From positions 62,001-126,000 of the forward strand of contig NZ_FOWX01000013.1 of the NCBI RefSeq assembly GCF_900115555.1: a stretch of DNA of 64,000 nucleotides. The letters run 5' to 3'. The notes beneath the pieces are model-generated. The model did no database searches and was not told where the DNA came from. It saw only the letters and a list, made by a program, of their open reading frames with translations. Origin of the DNA: Pseudomonas borbori. GTDB lineage: Bacteria > Pseudomonadota > Gammaproteobacteria > Pseudomonadales > Pseudomonadaceae. Below are positions 1 to 8,712 of the stretch, in pieces; the stretch's first letter is position 1, and each line of letters starts with the position of its first letter. Made by a program: the position numbers and the translations under genes.

Positions 1-1
1 C

Positions 2-2146
2 GACCTTACCAGCTTGATGCGCGCTGCCACGCAAATATTGAAAAGCGGGCACATCCAGACCGGCGGCAGCACCATCACCATGCAAGTGGCGAAGAATTTC
101 TTCCTGACCAGCGAGCGAAGCTTCTCGCGCAAGATCAATGAGATCCTCCTTGCGCTGCAGATCGAGCGCGAATTGAGCAAGGATGAAATTCTCGAACTCT
201 ATGTCAACAAGATCTATCTCGGCCACCGCGCTTACGGAATCGAAGCCGCCGCCCAAGTCTATTACGGTAAATCGATCAACGAGCTCAGCCTGGCCCAGCT
301 GGCGATGATTGCAGGACTGCCGAAAGCGCCTTCACGCTTCAACCCGCTGACCAACCCCACCCGGGCCAAAGAGCGCCGCGACTGGATCCTCGGGCGCATG
401 CACATGCTCGGCAGGATCGACCAGCAGCGCTATGAAGCCGCCCTGGCCGAGCCTGGCGACGCCAGCCATCACGCACCGAGCCCCGAAGTCACCGCCCCCT
501 ATATAGCGGAAATGGTCCGCGCGGAAATGGTCGGCCGCTACGGCAGCGAGGCCTACACCGAAGGTTTCAACGTCACCACCACCGTCCCGAGCGACTTGCA
601 AAACGCGGCCAACAGCGCTGTTCGCGAAGGTTTGATCACCTATGATCAGCGCCATGGCTATCGCGGCCCGATACGCCGCCTGCCCGACATGGACAAAGCA
701 GCCTGGTTGAGCGAGCTGAACAAGCAAAGCTCGCTGGGCGGTCTTGAGCCGGCGATCGTCAGCCAAATCGAAAAAAGCGGCATCCTTGTGCTGTTGCGTA
801 GCGGCGTGGAAGAAGCGGTCGCCTGGGACAGCATGAAGTGGGCGCGGCCCTTCCTCAACACCAACAGCCTCGGGCCCCGCCCGCAGCAACCAGGCGATGT
901 CGTCCAGACTGGCGACCTGATTCGCGTGCAACGGCACAACGATGGCAGCCTGCGCTTCGTCCAGCTCCCGCAGGCGCAAAGCGCCCTGGTTTCACTTGAC
1001 CCACACACTGGCGCGATCCGCGCACTGGTCGGCGGCTTCTCGTTCGAACAGAGCAACTATAACCGCGCAGCGCAAGCCAAGCGCCAGCCAGGCTCCAGCT
1101 TCAAGCCCTTCATCTACAGCGCCGCACTGGACCGTGGCTACACCGCCGCGAGTCTGGTGAACGATGCCCCGATCGTGTTCGTCGACGAGTACCTCGACCA
1201 GGGCTGGCGGCCAAAAAACGACAACAATACCTTTCTTGGCCCGATCCGGTTGCGCGAAGCTCTGTATAAATCACGCAATCTGGTGTCGATCCGCCTGTTG
1301 CAAGCCATCGGTATCGACTACGCCCTGGACTATATAAGCCGCTTTGGCTTCGACAAGCAGGACCTACCGCGCAACCTGTCCTTGGCACTCGGCACCGCCA
1401 ACCTGACGCCACTGGAAGTGGCCGGCGGCTGGGCAGCATTCGCCAACGGCGGTTATAAAACCCAGCCTTACCTGATCGAGCGTATCGACAGTCGCTACGG
1501 TGAACCGCTGTATATCGCCAACCCGGCAAGCACCCCGAGGGCCGTCAGCGCCGCAACCGCCGATGAAATCGATGCAGTAGCCGCCACCAGCAGCCGCGAA
1601 ATCGCCCCCGAGCAGGTGCCGACCGGCGAACCTGTGGCTGCCGAACGCATCATCGACGAACGCACCGCCTATATCATGACCAGCATGCTGCAGGACGTGA
1701 TCAAGCGCGGCACCGGGCGCAGAGCCATGGCCCTGGGGCGCAATGACCTGGCGGGGAAAACCGGCACCACCAACGAATCCAAGGACAGCTGGTTCTCCGG
1801 CTACAACGCCGATTACGTGACCACCGTCTGGGCTGGCTTCGATCAACCGGAAAGTCTCGGCAAACATGAGTATGGCGGCACCGTCGCTCTGCCGATCTGG
1901 ATGAGTTACATGGCCAGCGCCCTCAAAGACAACCCCAGCCATGCCCCTGTCGAACCCAAAGGCCTGCTGACCCTGCGCATCGACCCCTATAGCGGCCGCG
2001 CAGCCGTACCTGGAACCGCCGATGCCTACTTCGAACTGTTCAAGAGCGAAGACTCGCCACCGCCGATGAGCGAACTGGATCCCGGCCTCCGCGCGCCGGG
2101 CAGCCCGCTACCCGCTGACGAGGCGGCGCCGATCGATTTGTTTTAG
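2..2146 (+). CDS. ponA: Penicillin-binding protein 1A (bifunctional peptidoglycan synthase), 5' end outside window
   Basis: Class A PBP that polymerises glycan strands and cross-links peptides in the periplasm while anchored in the inner membrane. The visible 714 residues start inside the GT51 glycosyltransferase domain (GGSTITMQ and a region around ELYVNKIYLG). An OB-like insert follows, then the transpeptidase with the SxxK tetrad SSFK at about visible residue 365, an SRN triad, and KTGT at about 586. The reading frame is open to the left window edge, so roughly 100 N-terminal residues (cytoplasmic tail, transmembrane helix, first GT motif) are missing; this is a window cut, not a lesion. 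The gene ends with TAG just before a CTGCAAG repeat and converges on the malic enzyme gene through a shared terminator. Confidence 0.97.
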   Translation, partial: DLTSLMRAATQILKSGHIQTGGSTITMQVAKNFFLTSERSFSRKINEILLALQIERELSKDEILELYVNKIYLGHRAYGIEAAAQVYYGKSINELSLAQLAMIAGLPKAPSRFNPLTNPTRAKERRDWILGRMHMLGRIDQQRYEAALAEPGDASHHAPSPEVTAPYIAEMVRAEMVGRYGSEAYTEGFNVTTTVPSDLQNAANSAVREGLITYDQRHGYRGPIRRLPDMDKAAWLSELNKQSSLGGLEPAIVSQIEKSGILVLLRSGVEEAVAWDSMKWARPFLNTNSLGPRPQQPGDVVQTGDLIRVQRHNDGSLRFVQLPQAQSALVSLDPHTGAIRALVGGFSFEQSNYNRAAQAKRQPGSSFKPFIYSAALDRGYTAASLVNDAPIVFVDEYLDQGWRPKNDNNTFLGPIRLREALYKSRNLVSIRLLQAIGIDYALDYISRFGFDKQDLPRNLSLALGTANLTPLEVAGGWAAFANGGYKTQPYLIERIDSRYGEPLYIANPASTPRAVSAATADEIDAVAATSSREIAPEQVPTGEPVAAERIIDERTAYIMTSMLQDVIKRGTGRRAMALGRNDLAGKTGTTNESKDSWFSGYNADYVTTVWAGFDQPESLGKHEYGGTVALPIWMSYMASALKDNPSHAPVEPKGLLTLRIDPYSGRAAVPGTADAYFELFKSEDSPPPMSELDPGLRAPGSPLPADEAAPIDLF

Positions 2147-2161
2147 AGGAGCAGCCATAAG

Positions 2162-2240
2162 CTGCAAGCTGCAAGGCGGGTGGCCGCCCCCTGCAAGCTG
2201 CAAGCTGCAAGCTGCAAGCTGCAAGCTGCAAGCTGCAAGC
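2162..2240. repeat. Tandem CTGCAAG heptamer array
   Basis: Two copies of CTGCAAG lie at 2162-2175, then a 15-bp spacer, then seven perfect copies at 2191-2239. The array sits between the ponA stop codon and the shared terminator. Related GCAAGCT/ACAAGC words occur in intergenic DNA near 8639, 13242 and 21423, so this is one locus of a dispersed intergenic repeat family. The tandem form is likely to vary in copy number by slippage. Spacing is far too regular and short for a CRISPR. Confidence 0.85.
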
Positions 2241-2290
2241 GAGCCAGGGTGCCGCCCCAACGGCTTCAAACCTTATGTCTTGAACCCATA

Positions 2291-2317
2291 AAAAAACCCG
2301 CCGAAGCGGGTTTTTTT
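2291..2317. terminator. Bidirectional rho-independent terminator between ponA and malic enzyme
   Basis: An 11-base arm, AAAAAACCCGC, is followed by a CGAA loop and then GCGGGTTTTTTT. The stem is flanked by A and T runs on both sides, so it can end rightward ponA transcripts and leftward malic enzyme transcripts. Confidence 0.9.
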
Positions 2318-2328
2318 ATGCGACGGGC

Positions 2329-3597
2329 TTAGCCGTTGAATACATCATCCACCGATGTCAGCGGATAGTGTTTCGGGTAGGGCAGAGTCGCCACACCGCT
2401 TTCGATGGCGGCCTTGGCCACGGCATCGCAGACCACGGCGATCAGGCGCGGGTCCATCGGCTTGGGAATGATGTACTCGCGACCGAACGACAGCGCAATG
2501 CCGCCGTAGGCATCGCAGACTTCCTGCGACACCGGCAGCTTGGCCAGGTCGCGCAGGGCCAGGGCCGCGGCGATCTTCATCTCTTCGTTGATGCGCGTGG
2601 CGCGAACGTCCAGAGCACCACGGAAGATGAACGGGAAGCCCAGCACGTTGTTGACCTGGTTCGGATAATCCGAACGACCGGTGGCCATGATCACGTCATT
2701 GCGTGCGGCATGGGCCAGTTCCGGTGCGATTTCCGGATCCGGGTTGGAGCAGGCGAACACGATCGGGTTGGCCGCCATACGCTGGAGGTCTTCCGCCTGG
2801 AGCAGATTGGCACCGGACAGACCGACGAACACATCGGCGCCCTCGAGCGCCTCGGACAGCGTGCGCTTGTCGGTTTCGGTGGCGAACACCGCCTTGTACT
2901 GGTTCAGATCGTCACGCCCCGCGTGGATCACGCCCTTGCGGTCGATCATGTAGATGTTTTCGACCTTGGCGCCCATGCTCACCAGCAGCTTCATGCAGGA
3001 GGTCGCCGCGGCGCCAGCGCCCAGGCAGACGATCTTCGCCTGTTCCAGGGTCTTGCCGGCGATCTCCAGAGCGTTGAGCATGCCGGCCGCGGTAACGATG
3101 GCGGTACCGTGCTGGTCATCGTGGAACACCGGAATGTCGCACTGCTCGATCAAGGCACGCTCGATCTCGAAGCACTCCGGCGCCTTGATGTCTTCCAGAT
3201 TGATGCCACCGAAGGTGATGGAAATGCGCTTGACCGTGTCGATGAAGGCCTGTGGGCTTTCGGCATCGACTTCAATGTCGAATACGTCGATACCGGCGAA
3301 GCGCTTGAACAGCACGCCCTTGCCTTCCATAACCGGCTTGGAAGCCAATGGACCCAGGTTGCCCAGACCGAGAATCGCAGTACCGTCGGAAATGACAGCG
3401 ACCAGATTGCCCTTACCGGTATAGCGGTAAGCCAACTCGGGATCACGGGCGATTTCACGCACAGGCTCGGCAACACCCGGGCTGTAGGCCAGCGCCAAAT
3501 CACGGGCAGTGGCAGTGGGCTTGGTCAGCTCGACGCTCAGCTTACCCGGACGGGGTTTGGCGTGATATTCGAGAGCGGCAGTTTTCAGATCAGACAT
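2329..3597 (-). CDS. maeB: NAD(P)-dependent malic enzyme (malate dehydrogenase, oxaloacetate-decarboxylating)
   Basis: Converts malate to pyruvate and CO2 with reduction of NAD(P), linking the TCA cycle to pyruvate and NADPH supply in the cytoplasm. The 422-residue protein has the short malic enzyme form without the phosphotransacetylase-like tail of E. coli MaeB. Visible landmarks are the N-terminal YSPGVAEPVREI region, the catalytic segment around FGGINLEDIKAPECFEIE, the metal-binding HDDQHGTAIV, and the nucleotide-binding loop LGAGAAATSC. I chose the ATG at 3597 (MSDLKTAALEYH) because the reading frame upstream of it encodes unrelated residues. A TGTATACA palindrome lies about 57 bases upstream. 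The symbol follows common use; coenzyme preference cannot be read from sequence. Confidence 0.93.
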   Translation of the reverse strand: MSDLKTAALEYHAKPRPGKLSVELTKPTATARDLALAYSPGVAEPVREIARDPELAYRYTGKGNLVAVISDGTAILGLGNLGPLASKPVMEGKGVLFKRFAGIDVFDIEVDAESPQAFIDTVKRISITFGGINLEDIKAPECFEIERALIEQCDIPVFHDDQHGTAIVTAAGMLNALEIAGKTLEQAKIVCLGAGAAATSCMKLLVSMGAKVENIYMIDRKGVIHAGRDDLNQYKAVFATETDKRTLSEALEGADVFVGLSGANLLQAEDLQRMAANPIVFACSNPDPEIAPELAHAARNDVIMATGRSDYPNQVNNVLGFPFIFRGALDVRATRINEEMKIAAALALRDLAKLPVSQEVCDAYGGIALSFGREYIIPKPMDPRLIAVVCDAVAKAAIESGVATLPYPKHYPLTSVDDVFNG

Positions 3598-3688
3598 AGG
3601 GGCATTTCCGCTTTTTGGCTGTTGAACAGGCAGGCGGCCGAGGATACGCAAGTTGTATACATCTGCACAAGACCGTTAAGCCTTGTGC

Positions 3689-5131
3689 CTAACGCACGAC
3701 CTTGAGCCAGCTGCCAGAGGCCGGCTCGCCTGCGGGATAGAGATTGTTGAGCAGGCGCAAGGTCGCCTGGGCATCGCCCGGCAACTTGCTTTGCCTGGCC
3801 AGCGCCGCCATGTCCTGCCCGCTTCGCGCCTTGACCAGATGCAGGCGCAGCGGTTCGGCCAGGCGCCGCTCGGCCGCGGTCAGCGGGCGCAAGCTCTTGA
3901 TCACCTTGAGGAATTTATCATCCTGAGCGCCCAGCGATGCGCGCCCGCGCACCGCCGCAACAAACAGGTAGGCCCGCTGCCCATGCAGCAGCACTGCGAC
4001 GCGCTTGGCGGCAGCACCGGGAATGATGGCGCTGTAGCCCGTCAACCCGGCCTGATGCAATTCGCTCTCCGCCTGCAGACGCTGCCCGCCGACGCGCTGA
4101 CGCAACAGTTGAGCCGCAGAAAGGCGCTGTGGATTGGCCTGCTGGGTCATGGCGATAAAGGCCTGCTGATCGGCACTGTGACCGATCAGCGCATCCGCTC
4201 GATTGACCATGCTCCAGCCTTGCGGAAATTCCAGGGTCAAGTCCAGTTCAGCATGGTAGAAATGCTGACCGCGGCGCACCCCACTGGCGGCAGAATCGCC
4301 AAATGGCAGCCCTTCCAGATGCCTGATAAAGGCCTCGCGATTGACCTCTTGCTGCCCACTCGCCAGCGCCCGCGCCGGCCCCAGAACCTGCTGCAGACGC
4401 CGGTCATTATCCGGATGGGTGTCGAATACGCCGTGATAGCCGCCCGCCGGCTGCGCCTGACCACGCCTGGCCGCCTGTTCACGAGCGAAGTCTTCCTGAT
4501 TCTTCAGCACCTTGACCACTTCGATCATCGCCTGCGGATCATAGCCACTGCGCGCCAGGTACTGGGCACCCAGGCCATCGGCCTCCAGTTCCATGTCACG
4601 ACCGTAGCCACGCACGAAGGCGCTGCCGAGGACGCTGGCCAGGTCGGCCGCCGCACCGACCCCGGTGCCGATCGCCAGCGCCTGACCGAGAATACCCCAG
4701 GCGCTCGACTGACTCTGCTGCTGCACGCCGTGCCGCGCGGTGACATGGCCGACCTCGTGGCCCAGGACTGCCGCCAGCTCGGCTTCCGAGTTGAGGTAGG
4801 CAAGCAGCCCGCGGTGAATATAGATATAGCCGCCCGGCAGGGCGAAGGCGTTGATATCCGGGCTGTCCACCACGGTGAACTGGTAATCGAGCTGGCTGCG
4901 ATGACTGTGCCTGGCCACTCGCTCGCCGACCTGCTGGACATAAGCCTGCAGTTTCTCGTCGGCATAACGGGGGTATTGCTTGAGAATTTCCTGGCTGTAA
5001 CGCTGGCCGAGGTCCAACTCCTGACGCTCACTCATCATCACGAAATTGCTGCGCCCGGTGGCGGGGTTGACCGCACAACCGCTCAGCTGGCCGAGCACCA
5101 GCAGCCCCACCGCCCAATAACGCAGGCTCAT
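3689..5131 (-). CDS. M48-family zinc metalloprotease, predicted lipoprotein (BepA/YfgC-like)
   Basis: Predicted periplasmic, lipid-anchored peptidase of 480 residues. The signal peptide ends in a lipobox, LSGC, with Cys19 as the lipidation site. The zinc site HEVGH lies at residues 125-129 inside LGHEVGHVTARHG, with a downstream ELEADGLG motif supplying the third ligand, as in the M48 family. The C-terminal half is a long extension ending in a region reminiscent of LysM-type modules. Family relatives such as BepA act in outer-membrane protein quality control; that role is inferred here. The start codon overlaps the stop of the upstream nuclease gene by 4 bp, so the two genes are probably co-transcribed. 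Confidence 0.88.
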   Translation of the reverse strand: MSLRYWAVGLLVLGQLSGCAVNPATGRSNFVMMSERQELDLGQRYSQEILKQYPRYADEKLQAYVQQVGERVARHSHRSQLDYQFTVVDSPDINAFALPGGYIYIHRGLLAYLNSEAELAAVLGHEVGHVTARHGVQQQSQSSAWGILGQALAIGTGVGAAADLASVLGSAFVRGYGRDMELEADGLGAQYLARSGYDPQAMIEVVKVLKNQEDFAREQAARRGQAQPAGGYHGVFDTHPDNDRRLQQVLGPARALASGQQEVNREAFIRHLEGLPFGDSAASGVRRGQHFYHAELDLTLEFPQGWSMVNRADALIGHSADQQAFIAMTQQANPQRLSAAQLLRQRVGGQRLQAESELHQAGLTGYSAIIPGAAAKRVAVLLHGQRAYLFVAAVRGRASLGAQDDKFLKVIKSLRPLTAAERRLAEPLRLHLVKARSGQDMAALARQSKLPGDAQATLRLLNNLYPAGEPASGSWLKVVR

Positions 5132-5928
5132 GGCAGCACCTCCAGCATCGCTTCATGGGTCACGGATAACATCCAGCGTGCCTGTCCCGGTTTTACCCCT
5201 GCGCGCCGCGAGCGGTCAATCACCCAACCCCGGACTTCGACCCGGCGCCCAGCCAGACCGTGCAGTCGATGGAGATCGAAACCCGCCAGTGCCTGCGGTG
5301 GCACACGCAGGACCAACGAATCGCCCAGCTCCAGCCAAACCCCACCGCGATTGCGCTCGACCCGCTCGACCCGCCCTTCGATCAGGGCAAAACCGCCACG
5401 GCTCAGCTGTCCGGGCGCCTGTACCGGCGAGCGGCGCCAGAGGCCGACGCGCGACTGCCGCGCCAGCCGCTCGGCCGTCTGCTGGCACTCGACCAGCGCC
5501 ACATTGGGTGCAATCGCCACCAGATAGCCCAGTCCCTCGGCCAACAGTTGCGCTTCGAGGTTACGCCCCCTGGCGTCGTAAGCATGGGCCAGGGTACGCC
5601 CGTAGTGATCCTTCGGCTCACGGCCAAGTTGCAGGCCGACATGCCCGTCATTGGCCGCCACCAACTCGCTCAGGCGGCTGCGCGCAGCTTCGGCCAAGGG
5701 TTCGGCACTGCGCCCCTGACGCCCGAGTTCGGGACTGTTCAGACCGATCAAGCGCACACTGCGGCCATCCTGCAGGCGCAGGGTGTCGCCATCGACCACC
5801 CGCTGGACCTTGACGCTCGACAATTTGCCGGGCGCCGGACAGAACGCCTGAACGGAGCCCAGGTACAACACGGAAATAAAAAAGGCGCCCACCAGGGACG
5901 CCTTTTTCAGTAGCGCGGAACCGCCCAT
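5128..5928 (-). CDS. Secreted thermonuclease-family (SNase-like) protein
   Basis: Predicted exported nuclease of 266 residues. After a signal peptide (LLKKASLVGAFFISV then a cleavage region around VQAFC), the SNase OB-fold carries VDGDTLRLQDGRSVRLIGLNS and a later HYGRTLAHAY segment, both typical of the family. The last third looks like a second small OB-like domain. I placed the start at ATG 5928 because it directly precedes the signal peptide; a TTG at 5952 is possible but has no clear ribosome site. The signal-peptide codons coincide with a strong intrinsic terminator for rpmE, so expression may depend on read-through or on a separate promoter. The gene overlaps the M48 protease gene by 4 bp. 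Confidence 0.85.
   Translation of the reverse strand: MGGSALLKKASLVGAFFISVLYLGSVQAFCPAPGKLSSVKVQRVVDGDTLRLQDGRSVRLIGLNSPELGRQGRSAEPLAEAARSRLSELVAANDGHVGLQLGREPKDHYGRTLAHAYDARGRNLEAQLLAEGLGYLVAIAPNVALVECQQTAERLARQSRVGLWRRSPVQAPGQLSRGGFALIEGRVERVERNRGGVWLELGDSLVLRVPPQALAGFDLHRLHGLAGRRVEVRGWVIDRSRRAGVKPGQARWMLSVTHEAMLEVLP
5878..5907. terminator. Intrinsic terminator downstream of rpmE, embedded in the nuclease coding sequence
   Basis: The stem AAAAAGGCG (5879-5887) pairs with CGCCTTTTT (5899-5907). It extends inward by CCC/GGG with a one-base bulge around an ACCA loop. In the leftward direction it lies 48 bases past the rpmE stop codon and is followed by a T run. It falls within codons for the nuclease signal peptide (KKASLVGAFF). 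Confidence 0.85.
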
Positions 5929-5954
5929 CAGGGCACCCGTCGCTGCGCGCAAAC

Positions 5955-6170
5955 TTACTGCTTGGCGCCGAACATGCCGAAACGCTGCTTGAAGCGATCA
6001 ACACGGCCGCCGGTATCCAGCATTTTCTGCTTGCCGGTGTAGAACGGGTGGCATTCGTTGCACACGTCCAGGCTCATCGGCTTGCCCAGGGTGGAGCGGG
6101 TTTCGATCACGTTACCGCAGCTGCAGGTCGCGGTAAGGGCTACGTAGTTCGGATGGATATCGGCTTTCAT
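5955..6170 (-). CDS. rpmE: 50S ribosomal protein L31, zinc-binding form
   Basis: Large-subunit ribosomal protein of 71 residues, the usual length. The cysteines in CSCGN near the N terminus and CNECH further on mark the zinc-containing (C+) paralogue, as opposed to the zinc-free form made under zinc limitation. A good ribosome site, GAGGAA, precedes the ATG. The gene is divergent from priA and is followed by an intrinsic terminator at 5878-5907. Confidence 0.97.
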   Translation of the reverse strand: MKADIHPNYVALTATCSCGNVIETRSTLGKPMSLDVCNECHPFYTGKQKMLDTGGRVDRFKQRFGMFGAKQ

Positions 6171-6304
6171 GGAGTATTCCTCGGGGCTGACGTGCCGCCA
6201 CCCGACACTATTGTCGAGTACCGCACGGAATTAGGCCGGCGATGATACCAGAGCGCCGCCACGACGCAAGCCATCGCGACACCGGCCGTCGCCAGGCCGC
6301 GTGC

Positions 6305-6310
6305 TAAGAT
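6305..6310 (+). promoter_or_regulatory. Possible extended -10 element for priA
   Basis: TGCTAAGAT at 6302-6310 fits an extended -10 (TGn followed by TAAGAT), about 28 bases before the GTG start of priA. No good -35 was seen. Confidence 0.35.
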
Positions 6311-6337
6311 CGCGCCCTTCTGCCTGGAGCCCGCCGC

Positions 6338-8557
6338 GTGCCCGACGCCATTCTGCGCATTGCCCTGCCCTCGCCGCTGCGCCGCCTGTTCGACTACCGT
6401 GCGCCGCCCGGTGTACCGCGCAGCGCTCTGCAGCCGGGCGCTCGGCTGCGCGTGCCCTTTGGTCGGCGCGAGCTGATCGGCATCCTGATCGAGGTGACGG
6501 ATCACAGCGAAGTGCCGGCAGACAAACTCAAACCTGCCCGGCAACTGCTCGACGCCCAATCGCCGCTGCCGCCCGCGCTGTTCAAGCTATGCCTGTGGAC
6601 GGCGCAGTATTACCAGCACAGCCTGGGCGACACCCTCAGCTGGGCGCTGCCGGTACTCCTGCGTCAGGGCGAGCCGGCGGAGGTTCGTCAGCAGCGCTTC
6701 TGGCACCTGGCCGCAGGCGCCCAGCTGGATGACCCGCGCCTGAGCCGCGCGCCGCGCCAGCGCGAGGCCCTGCAAACCATCGCCCAGCACCCCCACGGCG
6801 TCGCCCAGCAACTGCTTGGCCAGTTGCAACTGAGCAGGGAAAGCCTCGGCCTGCTGCATGAAAAGGGCCTGGTGCGCATCGAGATACGCCGGCATGCCGC
6901 CAGCGAACGCCACCTCAACTGGCTGGCGGAGCCGGAACTGCCCCTGAACCCGGAGCAGCGCAGCGCTGCCGAAGCCATCCGCGCCGGCTTCGGCCGCTTC
7001 AATGCCTTCCTCCTCGCCGGGGTGACCGGCAGCGGCAAGACCGAGGTCTACCTGCAGCTGATCCGCGAGACCCTGGAAGCCGGCAAGCAGGCTCTGGTGC
7101 TGATCCCGGAGATCAACCTCGGCCCGCAGACCCTGGCGCGTTTCGAACGGCGCTTCAACGCGCGGATCGCCCTGCTCCACTCCGGGGTCAACGATCGTGA
7201 ACGCCTGGATGCCTGGCTGGCCGCCCGCGACGGCGAGGCCGACATCATCATCGGCACCCGCTCTGCACTGTTCACGCCGATGCAGCGCCCCGGCCTGATC
7301 ATCATCGATGAGGAGCACGACGCCTCCTATAAACAGCAGGAGGGCTTGCGCTACCACGCCCGCGACCTGGCCGTGGTGCGCGCGCACCAGGAAAACATCC
7401 CGATCCTGCTCGGCTCGGCCACGCCGTCCATGGAAAGCCTGCACAACGCCCACAGCGGCCGTTACGCCCTGCTGCACCTGCACCAGCGCGCCGGTGGCGC
7501 CCAGCAACCGCGTTTCTTGCGCCTGGACGTGAAGAGCCGACCGCTCGACTCCGGCATTTCCGCGCCCATGCAGCAGGCCATCGCCCAGACCCTGGCGGCT
7601 GGCCAGCAGGTGCTGGTGTTTCTCAACCGCCGCGGCTTCGCTCCCACCCTGCTCTGCCACGACTGCGGCTGGCTGTCGGAATGCCCGCGCTGCGACGCGC
7701 GGATGACCGTGCACCAGCGTTCCGGCGAGTTGCGCTGCCACCACTGCGGGCATGTCGAACGCCAGCCGAGCAACTGCCCGACCTGCAACAACGTCGACCT
7801 GCGCCCGGTCGGTGCCGGCACCGAGCGCGCCGAAGAGCGCCTGGGCATTCTCTTCCCGCAGGTTCCGGTATTGCGCGTGGACCGCGACAGCACCTCGCGC
7901 AAGGAGGCCATGACCAGCCTGTTCAACACCGTGCAGCGCGGTGCGCCGTGCATCCTGGTCGGCACCCAGATGCTCGCCAAGGGCCACCACTTCCCCCGCG
8001 TGACCCTGGTGGCGATCCTGGATGCCGACGGCGGGCTGTTCTCCGCCGACTTTCGCGCCAGCGAGCGCATGGCCCAACTGATCGTCCAGGTCGCCGGCCG
8101 CGCCGGGCGCGCCGAGGAACCCGGCAAGGTGATCATCCAGAGTCACCTGGCCGACCACCCGCTACTGGTGCAACTGACCGAACAGGGCTACTTCGCCTTC
8201 GCCGAGCAAGCCCTCAGCGAGCGCCGCAGTGCCGGCCTGCCGCCCTTCTGCCACCTGGCCCTGCTGCGTGCCGAAGCGCACAAGCCGGGACAGGCCGAAG
8301 GTTTTCTCGACGAGGCCTGCAACGCAGCCGAATTGTTGGTGAACGAACTCAAGCTGAGCGGCATCGAACTGCTCGGCCCGGTACCGGCACCGATGGAACG
8401 CCGCGCCGGCCGTTACCGCGCGCAACTGCTGGTGCAAGCCAACGCCCGCGCCCCGCTGCACCGCCTGCTCGGCAGCTGGATGCTGGCGCTGGAGCAGATG
8501 CCCGGCGGTCGCGCGGTGCGCTGGTCGCTGGATGTCGACCCGATCGACCTGTTCTAA
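6338..8557 (+). CDS. priA: Primosomal replication restart helicase PriA
   Basis: Superfamily 2 3'-to-5' helicase that recognises abandoned forks and D-loops and reloads the replisome. The protein has 739 residues. The N-terminal DNA-binding region comes first. The Walker A motif GVTGSGKTE follows with Lys234, then the DEEH box in IIDEEHDASYKQQEG. The zinc-binding insert has paired cysteines (CHDCG, CPRC, CHHCG, CPTC), and the helicase motifs around VGTQMLAKGHHFP and VAGRAGR come last. Translation starts at GTG 6338, which gives the family-typical beginning MPDAILRIALP. The gene is divergent from rpmE and is followed by a short inverted repeat. Confidence 0.97.
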   Translation: MPDAILRIALPSPLRRLFDYRAPPGVPRSALQPGARLRVPFGRRELIGILIEVTDHSEVPADKLKPARQLLDAQSPLPPALFKLCLWTAQYYQHSLGDTLSWALPVLLRQGEPAEVRQQRFWHLAAGAQLDDPRLSRAPRQREALQTIAQHPHGVAQQLLGQLQLSRESLGLLHEKGLVRIEIRRHAASERHLNWLAEPELPLNPEQRSAAEAIRAGFGRFNAFLLAGVTGSGKTEVYLQLIRETLEAGKQALVLIPEINLGPQTLARFERRFNARIALLHSGVNDRERLDAWLAARDGEADIIIGTRSALFTPMQRPGLIIIDEEHDASYKQQEGLRYHARDLAVVRAHQENIPILLGSATPSMESLHNAHSGRYALLHLHQRAGGAQQPRFLRLDVKSRPLDSGISAPMQQAIAQTLAAGQQVLVFLNRRGFAPTLLCHDCGWLSECPRCDARMTVHQRSGELRCHHCGHVERQPSNCPTCNNVDLRPVGAGTERAEERLGILFPQVPVLRVDRDSTSRKEAMTSLFNTVQRGAPCILVGTQMLAKGHHFPRVTLVAILDADGGLFSADFRASERMAQLIVQVAGRAGRAEEPGKVIIQSHLADHPLLVQLTEQGYFAFAEQALSERRSAGLPPFCHLALLRAEAHKPGQAEGFLDEACNAAELLVNELKLSGIELLGPVPAPMERRAGRYRAQLLVQANARAPLHRLLGSWMLALEQMPGGRAVRWSLDVDPIDLF

Positions 8558-8558
8558 G

Positions 8559-8632
8559 GTAGGGTGCGCCATGCGCACCAGGCTTCACCCCCGGCTAACA
8601 GGCCTGCTAAATGGTGCGCACAGCCCCCCTAC
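8559..8632. repeat. Short inverted-repeat element of the GTAGGGTGCGCC family
   Basis: The left arm GTAGGGTGCGCCATGCGCAC (8559-8578) is matched in inverted orientation by GGTGCGCACAGCCCCCCTAC at 8613-8632, around a central segment of about 34 bp. A third copy of the arm lies at 17158-17178. The structure resembles a REPIN-type non-autonomous repeat. Confidence 0.65.
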
Positions 8633-8665
8633 AGCTGCTTGTGGCTTGCCGCTTGCCGCTGCTCG

Positions 8666-8671
8666 TATAAT
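8666..8671 (+). promoter_or_regulatory. -10 element upstream of argS
   Basis: A perfect TATAAT lies 42 bases before the argS ATG. The upstream TTGCCG words at 8646 and TTGTGG at 8639 are not at ideal spacing (14 and 21 bp), so the -35 is uncertain. They also belong to a decayed copy of the GCAAGCT-type repeat. Confidence 0.5.
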
Positions 8672-8712
8672 GCGCAGTTTTCGACCAATGCCCATGGGCG
8701 ATCCGAGAGACC

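Noticed and set aside
2040..2231. 63-codon leftward open frame across the CTGCAAG array
   Set aside because: Its LQLAACS repeats come only from the heptamer array; no ribosome site.
2162..2240. Possible CRISPR array
   Set aside because: Units are 7 bp without spacers; this is a simple tandem repeat.
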